A stretch of DNA of 27,758 bases, taken from positions 1 through 27,758 of the forward strand of contig CAZFHI010000025.1 in NCBI GenBank assembly GCA_964518875.1, in the 5' to 3' direction. The position numbers and the translations under genes are program-made. The notes beneath the pieces were generated by a model, which saw only the letters and a list, made by a program, of their open reading frames with translations, did no database searches and was not told where the DNA came from. Positions 1 to 6,617 of this stretch are shown in pieces (positions within the stretch are counted from its first letter, which is position 1; every line of letters begins with the position of its first letter). The stretch comes from DTU024 sp964518875 (lineage in GTDB: Bacteria > Bacillota > Clostridia > Christensenellales > Aristaeellaceae).

Positions 1-66
1 CAGACCGTCGTTTTATCTTTAACTCGGTCTCACATCATTGACAAATGTACATCTTTCATAATTTCT

Positions 67-906
67 TTAGCTTTCAGGTCTGTAGGTCGCTTCTCCGGGA
101 ACCGTAGCTTCTATAATGCCGTTAAAAATATTTTGTTTTTGAAGCTCTGACACAACGCCGCGGACTGTGCCTATTTTAGCTCTCAGGTAATCGCCAGTGC
201 CGAGGTTTACGTTGTAGCCGTCTCTTGTGCTTAAATATATGCTTCCGTCCGCAAAGCTTATTCCCCTGGTATTGTTAATAACTCCCTGCATTATAAGCTC
301 CTGCATAAGCTGCACACACGCCGCAAGCTGGGCGCTCTTTCTCAGCTGCGGCGCGGAGCCTACGCTTATATCCTGTATTTCAAGACCGGAAATTAAGGCG
401 AGACTTTCTTCAATATCATCATCTTTTGTAATTTCAAGCACCATGCCGTCGTCTGCTATTATATATTTGATACCTATATAGTTTATGCAGGCGGCTGGTA
501 TGCGCTCTTTTACATAAATAGTGAGCCCGTTTGGGAAACGCTTCTCCATGCCTTTAAACTGCAGATAACGGTTTGAGTTTATGCCTTTTTCTATTTGTTC
601 TTCATTAATATTAAAATAATTGCTTGAAGCGTTTATGCCGGCTGATGAAAGCACAATTTCAGTAGGTATGTTAATATTGCCCGTAACAAGGCAGTTATCT
701 ATTGAAAACAATGTATCCCTAGCTATAAACGCAGCGCATACCACTATAACTAAAACGCCTATAAATCTTATAAGCATTTTAGTTTTAGGGTCAAATGCAG
801 GGTTTTCCTGCGTATTTTGGCTTTCCGCGTCCGGCCGCTTATCGGGCTTGGCGTTGCCGTTTGATGGAGGAACAAGCGGATGCCCGCCGTAGTTTTTGTT
901 ACTCAT
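67..906 (-). CDS. ftsQ: Cell division protein FtsQ/DivIB
   Basis: Bitopic divisome protein of 279 aa that, in the known family, links FtsL/DivIC to the septal synthase complex. A proline- and charge-rich cytoplasmic tail of about 43 residues precedes one membrane segment (about 44-64). A POTRA-like domain follows, beginning near 'IDNCLVTGN', and then a beta domain containing 'FPNGLTIYVKER', the pattern typical of FtsQ. The ATG overlaps the murD stop by 4 nt (ATGA), so translation is probably coupled to murD. It is the last gene of the contracted dcw cluster seen here. Only 66 nt remain before the window edge, so whether another dcw gene follows is not visible. The family call is firm; the choice between FtsQ and DivIB is only one of naming. 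Confidence 0.88.
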   Translation of the reverse strand: MSNKNYGGHPLVPPSNGNAKPDKRPDAESQNTQENPAFDPKTKMLIRFIGVLVIVVCAAFIARDTLFSIDNCLVTGNINIPTEIVLSSAGINASSNYFNINEEQIEKGINSNRYLQFKGMEKRFPNGLTIYVKERIPAACINYIGIKYIIADDGMVLEITKDDDIEESLALISGLEIQDISVGSAPQLRKSAQLAACVQLMQELIMQGVINNTRGISFADGSIYLSTRDGYNVNLGTGDYLRAKIGTVRGVVSELQKQNIFNGIIEATVPGEATYRPES

Positions 907-2285
907 AAGCTGTTTACTATATCTTTAAAGCGTTTTCCTCTTTCTTCATAGCTTGTAAAATGATCAAAAGAGGAGCAAGCGGGCGAAAACAGCACAGCAT
1001 CGCCTGGTTTTGAAATTTTGTTTGCCTGCAATATGGCGGCGCATAAGTCTTCAGCCATATAAATATCAGTAAAGTTATATTTTTTTAAAGCTTCTGCTAT
1101 TTTTTCAGAGGTGTCTCCCGTTAAGACAACGGCTTTAACGTTGGATTTTTCAACGCATTCCGCAAGGGAATCAAAAGGCGTATCCTTATTGTACCCGCCT
1201 GCAATCAATATAACGGGGCTTTGCATGGCATTAATAGCTTTAATGGCAGAATCCGGGTTAGTCGCCTTGCTGTCGTTATAATACACAGCGCCTTTTATTT
1301 CTCTTACAAATTCTATTCTGTGCTCCGCGCCGGCAAAGGTTTTAACAGCATAGCGTATTACAGGCACTGGTATCCCCATTAAATATGCAATTGACGATGC
1401 AGCAAGCACGTTTTCCAGATTGTGTTTGCCTGGCATCTGTATATCTTCTGCATTACACAGCAGATGCTCTGCGTCGCCGTCGCGCATGTAGAGATTGCTT
1501 CCCTTTAAAAACGCGCCCTGCTTTACTTCATTTTCAGATGAAAACCAAAACACGCTCGCTTTTGCGTTTACGCTGTCGACTATGTTTTTGTCGTTTGCAT
1601 TGAGCACAAGGAAGTCGTTTGAATCCATTTGCGCATATATCTGGTTTTTTAGTCTAATATATTCTTCCATGGTGCCGTGCCTGTCAAGATGATCCGCCGT
1701 AATGTTTAATATCGCGGCGGCTTTAGGGTGCAGGGAACCCGGAAACTCAAGCTGAAAAGAAGACGCCTCGGCTACCGCCCTGTCGTCTTCTTTGGCTGAC
1801 AGAGCGGCCGTGGATATTGGGAAGCCAATGTTTCCGCAAACGTGGCTTACAAAGCCGGCTCTTGAAAACATGGCGCCAAGCAGCATGCTTGTCGTCGTCT
1901 TGCCGTTTGTGCCTGTAATGGCCGCATACGGACAAGGCATAAATGAAGCCCCGAAGGCAAGCTCACTTATTATTGGAATATTTTTACTTTTAATGAAGCG
2001 AACATAGTCTTTGTTCTGCGGCACGCCTGGACTTATGACGGCAAAATTCACATGCTCTAAATTATCTTTAATCTGCATGTTCTGGCATAGATTAATGCGG
2101 CAGTCCTCCATAAGCCAGGATAAGCTTAAAAGTTGCGATTTATCTTTATCGTCAGAAAGTACCAGGCTTCCGCCAGCCGCAAGAGTTAGAGCCGCTGCAG
2201 CCTGACCGCTTTTGCCCGCACCAATTATAAGTAATTTTTTATTTTTTAAAGGCTGCTTAGCTATATTTGGATTAGGCGTATTCAT
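903..2285 (-). CDS. murD: UDP-N-acetylmuramoylalanine--D-glutamate ligase
   Basis: Cytoplasmic Mur ligase that adds D-Glu to UDP-MurNAc-L-Ala using ATP. At 460 aa it has the usual family length. Visible signatures are an N-terminal Rossmann-type glycine motif ('IIGAGKSGQAAA'), the ATP loop 'GTNGKTTT', the central 'ITADHLDRHGTMEEY', the C-terminal 'NDSKATNPDSA' and 'SPACSSFDHFTSYEERG'. All are diagnostic for MurD rather than MurC, MurE or MurF. The ATG lies 2 nt after the murE stop and the stop overlaps ftsQ by 4 nt, so it sits inside a tightly coupled operon. In most dcw clusters murF and mraY lie between murE and murD; here murE abuts murD directly. Confidence 0.96.
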   Translation of the reverse strand: MNTPNPNIAKQPLKNKKLLIIGAGKSGQAAAALTLAAGGSLVLSDDKDKSQLLSLSWLMEDCRINLCQNMQIKDNLEHVNFAVISPGVPQNKDYVRFIKSKNIPIISELAFGASFMPCPYAAITGTNGKTTTSMLLGAMFSRAGFVSHVCGNIGFPISTAALSAKEDDRAVAEASSFQLEFPGSLHPKAAAILNITADHLDRHGTMEEYIRLKNQIYAQMDSNDFLVLNANDKNIVDSVNAKASVFWFSSENEVKQGAFLKGSNLYMRDGDAEHLLCNAEDIQMPGKHNLENVLAASSIAYLMGIPVPVIRYAVKTFAGAEHRIEFVREIKGAVYYNDSKATNPDSAIKAINAMQSPVILIAGGYNKDTPFDSLAECVEKSNVKAVVLTGDTSEKIAEALKKYNFTDIYMAEDLCAAILQANKISKPGDAVLFSPACSSFDHFTSYEERGKRFKDIVNSL

Positions 2286-2287
2286 AA

Positions 2288-3751
2288 TTAAGCCTGCTTT
2301 CTTTTCCTGTAAAGAAGCTCCGCAACTATCGTCTTTTCGCTAAACGGATATTTTTTGCCATGTATTTCCTGGTATGTTTCATCGCCCTTGCCGGCTAAAA
2401 TTACTGTGTCGCCTTCTTTTGCCATATCAAGAGCATATTCAATCGCTTTGCGCCTGTTTTCTATCAATATGTACTCGCCTTTTGTCTGCTTAATGCCGCT
2501 TTCAATTTCGCTTATTATTTTATAAGGATCTTCCGTGCGTGGATTGTCGCTAGTTATGATAGTAAAGTCTGCAAGCTCTCCAGCAATTTTGCCCATTATA
2601 GGCCTTTTAAGATGATCTCTGTCTCCTCCGCAGCCAAAAAGCAGTATAACTCTCTTCCTTGTGAATCCGCGCACCGTTTTCAATATGTTTTCAAGGGCAG
2701 CGTGAGTATGAGAATAGTCTAAAATTACTTTATAGGCTGTATTAGTTTCAAGCACTTCCGCTCTGCCGGGCACGTTTTGTATGTTTTTTATGCCCTGAAC
2801 TATGCTTGCAGGTTCGATTCCGAGTATGAGGCAAATAGCGCTCGCCGCTAAGCAGTTATATACATTGAACATGCCCATCATGTGGCATGTGATAGGGTAC
2901 CACTGTTCATTCCACAACGACAAATTAAAGTGCACGCCGTTTTCGCTTATCTCTATGTCTCTTGCAAAAATATCTGAGTTGCCGCTTATTCCGTATGTAC
3001 TGTAAGGTACCTTTATTTGCTTGATTATTTCATGGCTGCTGTCGTCATCCACATTTATCGCCGCATTCTTAACCTGGTCTGAAAGCATGAAACTCTTTTT
3101 TGCATTATAATATTCTTCCATAGAATTGAAATAATCAAGATGATCCTGGGAAAAATTAGTATAGCATGCGGCTTCAAACGTAATGCCTTCCATGCGTTTC
3201 ATGTCTATCGCATGGGCTGAAACCTCCATGCAAACAACCTTAACGCCTTTATTAAGCATATCGGCAAGCGTTTTATGCAGGTCAAGCGGATCCGGCGTGG
3301 TAAGGCTACCCTGCGTTTTTACGTCCCCGACTATGCTGCCCGTAGTTCCTATTAAACCGTTTGGAATGCCGGCAGCGTCAAGTATAGATTTTACAATATA
3401 GCTTGTAGTCGTTTTACCCTTTGTTCCCGTGATGCCAACCATTCTCATCTTGTCTGCCGGGTTGCCGTAAAAAGCAGCCGCCATAAGAGCCATGGCTCCG
3501 CGGCTGTCTGACACCACAACCTGTGGTACGTCTATATTTTTTAGGAATCTATTTACAACTAAGGCAACGCAGCCGTTTTGTACGGCCATTTCTGCAAAAT
3601 CATGCGAATCAAAACGCTGGCCTTTAATGCAGAAAAACAAAGCATTACGCTGTTTCTCACGGCTGTCCTGCGATAAAGCTTCTATTTCGCAGTCGCCTTT
3701 AATTTCTATTAAATATTTTTCAGCGGATTCCGCCAACTTAGAAAGGTACAT
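2288..3751 (-). CDS. murE: UDP-MurNAc-tripeptide synthetase, meso-diaminopimelate type
   Basis: Cytoplasmic Mur ligase that adds the third stem-peptide residue to UDP-MurNAc-L-Ala-D-Glu; 487 aa, a normal length. Signatures are the ATP loop 'GTKGKTTTS', 'TTPDPLDLH', 'EVSAHAIDMKRMEG', 'NFSQDHLDYF' and a Lys-containing 'AKKSF' segment that matches the carbamylated-lysine region. The C-terminal 'SDNPRTEDP' carries the DNPR motif that in characterised MurE enzymes selects meso-DAP over L-Lys, so DAP-type peptidoglycan is inferred. One oddity is that the usually conserved 'YAHTPD' reads 'YSHTHA' here, losing the Pro and the Asp. The start has an AAAGGA-type ribosome binding site and lies 24 nt after the ftsL stop. 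Confidence 0.95.
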   Translation of the reverse strand: MYLSKLAESAEKYLIEIKGDCEIEALSQDSREKQRNALFFCIKGQRFDSHDFAEMAVQNGCVALVVNRFLKNIDVPQVVVSDSRGAMALMAAAFYGNPADKMRMVGITGTKGKTTTSYIVKSILDAAGIPNGLIGTTGSIVGDVKTQGSLTTPDPLDLHKTLADMLNKGVKVVCMEVSAHAIDMKRMEGITFEAACYTNFSQDHLDYFNSMEEYYNAKKSFMLSDQVKNAAINVDDDSSHEIIKQIKVPYSTYGISGNSDIFARDIEISENGVHFNLSLWNEQWYPITCHMMGMFNVYNCLAASAICLILGIEPASIVQGIKNIQNVPGRAEVLETNTAYKVILDYSHTHAALENILKTVRGFTRKRVILLFGCGGDRDHLKRPIMGKIAGELADFTIITSDNPRTEDPYKIISEIESGIKQTKGEYILIENRRKAIEYALDMAKEGDTVILAGKGDETYQEIHGKKYPFSEKTIVAELLYRKRKQA

Positions 3752-3775
3752 TAAGTTCCTTTACCTCCAGCAAAA

Positions 3776-4294
3776 TTACATGCCGCGCGCCCCGGCGGAC
3801 GCTACCGCTCCCTGGTTGTGCGCCGGCCTTGTCTGAGGAGCGCTTATCTGGATAACAGAAGCGCCGTCAACAGCACGAACCATTCCGAGGTTTTGCGCAG
3901 CATAATAGCAAATATACGACGAATCAAGCGCTTTGTCAAAGTCTTCCTGCAGCTCGCCCGTTTCAAGGCACAGCTTTTTAAAGCTTTGCGTCTGGCTTTC
4001 TATCTCTGCGTTTATAGCAGATATTTTGTTAAGCCTTCCGCCTATCTGTGTAAGCAGTATAAGAATAAATATTGCAATAATTGCAAAAGCAAGCCATTTA
4101 TTTACATAAAGGCTGGCCTTTTCCAAGGCGTCTTTGCAAGAGGATGCGGCAAACACTTTCCTTCCGTCGTTAGTTAATGTATCGCCGTCCGGAAGGCTTA
4201 CGTCATTTTTTACGCCAAAACGAAAGTTTTTGGCCATAAGCTCAACGCCTGTTTTTAAATATTTTGGATAAGTGTTCATATTAAGCTGAGACAT
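3776..4294 (-). CDS. ftsL: FtsL-like septum formation protein
   Basis: Short bitopic protein of 172 aa with a cytoplasmic N-terminus of about 65 residues, one hydrophobic segment (about 66-84), then a heptad-like helix ('LNKISAINAEIESQTQSFKK') and the ending 'YYAAQNLGMVRAVDGASVIQI'. That ending resembles the 'A..LGM....' region of FtsL/DivIC proteins. The family diverges so fast that position is as important as sequence: it lies after mraZ and before murE, where ftsL belongs. The ATG has an AAAGGAGG site 5-6 nt upstream and follows the mraZ stop by 11 nt. The cytoplasmic part is longer than in many FtsL proteins. The protein could equally be called DivIC-like. In the known divisome it would pair with FtsQ, which is also present. 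Confidence 0.72.
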   Translation of the reverse strand: MSQLNMNTYPKYLKTGVELMAKNFRFGVKNDVSLPDGDTLTNDGRKVFAASSCKDALEKASLYVNKWLAFAIIAIFILILLTQIGGRLNKISAINAEIESQTQSFKKLCLETGELQEDFDKALDSSYICYYAAQNLGMVRAVDGASVIQISAPQTRPAHNQGAVASAGARGM

Positions 4295-4305
4295 AATAAC
4301 CTCCT

Positions 4306-4830
4306 TTACTCTTCTTGCTGTATTTCGCTTATCATTTCGAGAATATCTATATTGTGCGCTCCATAGAGCTTGTCCTCTTCTTCCGCCTGCTCCTTAGAAA
4401 CTATTCTTATATGATCAAAGGCGCCGGACACGCGCACGGACTGCGTATCTTTTAAATACATTTCTCTAAGCAAAGCCGGTATTAAAACCCTTCCCTGCTG
4501 GTCAAAATTGCAGTTAGGATAAGACAGCATGGAAAACCTTGATAGAACCGGCTCAAGCGTTCTTTTCTTTTGAACGAGCTTACTGAGCATATCAACGCGT
4601 TCCCGCCAAATTTCAGTAGGATAGACGGCTATGCTGTCCTGCGCTGTATTTACCGAAACTATTATTCCGTCCGTAAGCTGGTCTCTAAAAAACTGTGGAA
4701 TAATTACGCGTCCTTTAGCGTCTATGCTGTGCCAGAAAGCGCCGTTAAGCTGAAGACTTTGCTTCATGGCCTCGGTTTTGTTTTTATCGCCGGGCAAAGT
4801 ATTTTTATTGTCTAAAGTATCATCATTCAC
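4306..4830 (-). CDS. mraZ: MraZ transcriptional regulator of the dcw cluster
   Basis: DNA-binding regulator with two SpoVT-AbrB-like half domains. The first contains 'NGAFWHSIDAKGRVIIPQFFR' and the second 'NCDFDQQGRVLIPALLREM', the expected tandem 'D.(K/Q)GR..IP' pattern. The frame is open to a GTG at 4842, but the AGGTGG ribosome binding site sits almost on that codon. The GTG at 4830 lies about 7 nt after it and is preferred, giving 174 aa. MraZ usually starts close to the first half domain, so about 20 polar residues here are an N-terminal extension. A further start at the Met of 'MKQSLQLNG' is possible but has no well-spaced site. It heads the operon and probably represses its own promoter through the GTG boxes at 4871-4893. 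Confidence 0.9.
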   Translation of the reverse strand: MNDDTLDNKNTLPGDKNKTEAMKQSLQLNGAFWHSIDAKGRVIIPQFFRDQLTDGIIVSVNTAQDSIAVYPTEIWRERVDMLSKLVQKKRTLEPVLSRFSMLSYPNCNFDQQGRVLIPALLREMYLKDTQSVRVSGAFDHIRIVSKEQAEEEDKLYGAHNIDILEMISEIQQEE

Positions 4831-4867
4831 CCGGTCCACCACCTATCGCCATTCATAATCCATTTCT

Positions 4868-4902
4868 TGACACAAAATAACACTTATTACCACCATCGTC
4901 AA
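4868..4902 (-). promoter_or_regulatory. mraZ promoter with three 10-bp-spaced GTG boxes (putative MraZ operator)
   Basis: On the minus strand there is a -35 TTGACG (4897-4902), a 17-bp spacer and a -10 TATTTT (4874-4879), placing the start of transcription near 4867. Across the spacer and -10 the trinucleotide GTG recurs exactly every 10 bp (plus-strand CAC at 4871, 4881 and 4891), each followed by G or T. Known MraZ operators are short G-rich repeats at one helical turn, so this is a likely autoregulatory operator that would block polymerase directly. Confidence 0.72.
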
Positions 4903-5106
4903 TAGTTCAAAAAGTCTTTCTTCCCTAAGGGTTCAAGCAAAAATCGTACTTCGGTTTTTTTGACTTTAGTTATAGGAACGTATTATCCTTTTAATAAAAA
5001 TAATAGAAATATCTGTTTTTATATTCAAAACGTTATTAGCTATTTTGCATACTTTTTAGATATTCTTCTATGCATTTATCCAAGTTTTTCGATTGTTATT
5101 TTTTAA
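4903..5106. other. AT-rich intergenic stretch without a gene
   Basis: This lies between the mraZ promoter and the terminator of the neighbouring unit. I see no credible reading frame, RNA gene or further promoter. There is an AU-rich imperfect hairpin followed by T7 at about 4939-4961 on the plus strand, but no plus-strand gene upstream for it to terminate. Confidence 0.6.
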
Positions 5107-5133
5107 TAAAAAAACGGCCCGTAAATCGGGCCG
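5107..5133 (-). terminator. Strong rho-independent terminator of the zinc-ribbon/phosphohydrolase unit
   Basis: A perfect 7-bp GC stem (CGGCCCG at 5115-5121, CGGGCCG at 5127-5133) with a 5-nt loop is followed, on the minus strand, by a run of about seven T (5108-5114). The plus strand has no T run after the stem, so it acts only on minus-strand transcripts. It lies about 235 nt downstream of the phosphohydrolase stop codon. Confidence 0.9.
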
Positions 5134-5369
5134 GATATATTCTAATTAAAAGTTAAATATACAATTTTTAATAACAAATTACTTAATTTATAGGGCTGTA
5201 ATCATTTCTCCGCAAATTTTGTTTCAAATAAAAGTTTACTTTTTAAATAAAATTCTTTATCCATTTTCCCTTGCCGCTATGCTTCAATGCCGATTTATCT
5301 GCCTGCGTATAAAATCAAATTTTAGAAAAACCTTGGCAAGCCTTAAATCAGGCTGTAAGTATTAACAAT
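5134..5369 (-). other. Long AT-rich 3' untranslated stretch
   Basis: About 235 nt separate the phosphohydrolase stop codon from the terminator. I found no gene with a ribosome binding site here and no convincing promoter. The stretch would form a long 3' UTR, or could hold a small RNA that I cannot recognise. Confidence 0.5.
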
Positions 5370-6077
5370 TTATTCAATTTGAGTCAGGCTGAATTTAAGC
5401 GCGTCGCATGAAACAAGGCGATACATTATGTTGTTTTTCACCCCGTTAAAGGCGCTGTAAACAGCGGCTCCATGCAGGTGACCATACACAACGGCTGAAA
5501 CACCAAACTGCTCAAAAAGTTCTGTAAACGGGCTTTCGTCGTCTTCAGAATATAAGGGCGGGTAGTGCATCATCGCCACTATTCTTTCGTTTTTGCGCAA
5601 TAAATCAGCTTTTTCAAGTGAAAGCGTAAGCCGTTTTACTTCCCTGTCATATATTTTCTGGTCCGCCACAGCATCTCCGCCTTCAGTTTTTGCCCATCCG
5701 CGCGTACCGCAGATTATGGTATTCTCTATTTTTACAGCGTCGTTTTGTATCGCAAACATGTTTTCAGGCAGATTGTCGCGAAGCCGCGATATGGATGACC
5801 ACCAAAAATCATGGTTACCGCGCAGTAGTATTTTATATCCCGGCAGCTCCCCTATGGCGTAAATATCAGGAATAGCTTCATCAAGAGTCATGGCCCAGCT
5901 TGTATCCCCCGGCAAAAGAACAATATCTTTTTCAGATACTTTAGCGCGCCAATCAGCCTTTATTTTATCGAAATGCCCTTCCCAGCTGGCGCCAAAAATG
6001 TCCATGGATTTTTGCTTGCCGCCCGGCAGATGTAAATCGGATATTGCAAATATTTTGTTGTTATCCGTATTTGGCAC
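5370..6077 (-). CDS. Calcineurin-like metallophosphoesterase (predicted phosphohydrolase)
   Basis: Cytoplasmic metal-dependent phosphohydrolase of 235 aa. The five dinuclear-metal motifs are present in order: 'ISDLHL' (D-x-H), 'LLPGDTSWA' (GD), 'LLRGNHDFWW' (GNHD), 'MMHYPPL' and 'VVYGHLHG' (GHxH). The compact length and the 'GDTSWAM' and 'GNHDFWW' wording match a widespread group of uncharacterised bacterial phosphohydrolases whose substrate is unknown. The GTG start overlaps the stop of the zinc-ribbon gene by one base (TAGTG), which implies coupled translation and a functional link with that protein. No signal peptide is seen. The substrate cannot be told from sequence. Confidence 0.87.
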   Translation of the reverse strand: MPNTDNNKIFAISDLHLPGGKQKSMDIFGASWEGHFDKIKADWRAKVSEKDIVLLPGDTSWAMTLDEAIPDIYAIGELPGYKILLRGNHDFWWSSISRLRDNLPENMFAIQNDAVKIENTIICGTRGWAKTEGGDAVADQKIYDREVKRLTLSLEKADLLRKNERIVAMMHYPPLYSEDDESPFTELFEQFGVSAVVYGHLHGAAVYSAFNGVKNNIMYRLVSCDALKFSLTQIE

Positions 6078-6475
6078 TATATGTCCTCTGAATCCTCTTC
6101 TTCGTCGTCTTCCTGCTCGTCATCCGCCATCTCATCCAAAGAGATCATATCGTCTAATTCATCAAGATCTTCTATATCGTCAATGTCCTCTATTTCTTCC
6201 AGGTCCTCATCGTCAACATCGTCGTCGTCATCGTCGTCCTCTTCTTCGTCAATATCTTCTTCAACGCTTGAAGCATCCGCTTTGCCATTCATTTCCCTTA
6301 AGCAAAAAAGACATACGTCTTTGCCGGGAAGCGCCGGCGATTCGCCGCATATCGAGCAAAGTTCCACTTCTTCATCAGCCGCGCTGCCCAAAAGTTCTCT
6401 TTTGCATACGTCGCAATACTTATCCGTATCTTTCATATAATTAAGCTCGCATCTGGGGCATTTAACATAACCCAT
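6077..6475 (-). CDS. Double zinc-ribbon protein with a highly acidic tail
   Basis: I do not recognise a named gene. The 132-aa protein has four CxxC pairs in the first 60 residues: C6/C9 with C21/C24, and C40/C43 with C55/C58. That is enough for two zinc knuckles. From about residue 61 nearly all residues are Asp or Glu with scattered Ile, Leu and Met, forming a long polyanionic tail. The frame is open further upstream to 6520, but the ATG at 6475 has an AGGAGG site 7 nt away and starts directly at 'MGYVKCPRC', so it is preferred. It is the first gene of a two-gene unit with its own promoter and hairpin leader, coupled to the phosphohydrolase. A role binding nucleic acid, or mimicking it through the tail, is inference only. 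Confidence 0.75.
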   Translation of the reverse strand: MGYVKCPRCELNYMKDTDKYCDVCKRELLGSAADEEVELCSICGESPALPGKDVCLFCLREMNGKADASSVEEDIDEEEDDDDDDDVDDEDLEEIEDIDDIEDLDELDDMISLDEMADDEQEDDEEEDSEDI

Positions 6476-6536
6476 TTTATTTCCTCCTGTTATTAATAAT
6501 ATAATTGCCCTCAATCGCAAGAATTATGCCTATCAG

Positions 6537-6575
6537 GCGCTAAGGGCAGCCTGTAAAGGCTTACCCTTCAAGCGC
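6537..6575 (-). promoter_or_regulatory. Hairpin in the 5' leader of the zinc-ribbon gene
   Basis: A nested inverted repeat: GCGC (6537-6540) with GCGC (6572-6575), AAGGG (6542-6546) with CCCTT (6564-6568), and AGCCT (6548-6552) with AGGCT (6557-6561), around a GTAA loop. It begins almost exactly at the predicted transcript start and leaves about 60 nt before the ATG. No T run follows it, so it is not a simple terminator. It could stabilise the 5' end or be regulatory; I cannot assign it to a known riboswitch class. Confidence 0.55.
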
Positions 6576-6579
6576 ACGG

Positions 6580-6608
6580 ATTATACTATGTAAAACGTGT
6601 TTATGCAA
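6580..6608 (-). promoter_or_regulatory. Promoter of the zinc-ribbon/phosphohydrolase unit
   Basis: On the minus strand, -35 TTGCAT (6603-6608), a 17-bp spacer and a perfect -10 TATAAT (6580-6585). The start of transcription would be near 6573. It lies just beyond the rodA stop codon, so these genes can be expressed independently of the rod operon. Read-through from rodA is also possible because no terminator lies between. Confidence 0.75.
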
Positions 6609-6617
6609 TATTCAAAT

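Noticed and set aside
2..30. AGACCG/CGGTCT inverted repeat at the window start as a terminator for ftsQ
   Set aside because: Only a 6-bp stem with a 17-nt loop and no T run visible inside the window.
30..59. Short reading frame of about nine codons after ftsQ on the minus strand (starting MKDVHL)
   Set aside because: No ribosome binding site, too short, and it overlaps the possible repeat at the window edge.
4939..4961. AU-rich hairpin plus T run on the plus strand upstream of mraZ
   Set aside because: No plus-strand gene lies upstream to be terminated and the stem is mostly A-U with one G-U pair; probably chance in AT-rich DNA.
6081..6440. Serine-rich reading frame on the plus strand opposite the acidic tail
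   Set aside because: It is the mirror of GAT/GAA-rich codons in the zinc-ribbon gene, with no ribosome binding site or domain.
5890..6444. 184-codon plus-strand reading frame over the zinc-ribbon and phosphohydrolase genes
   Set aside because: It lies wholly antisense to two well-supported genes and shows no family motif.
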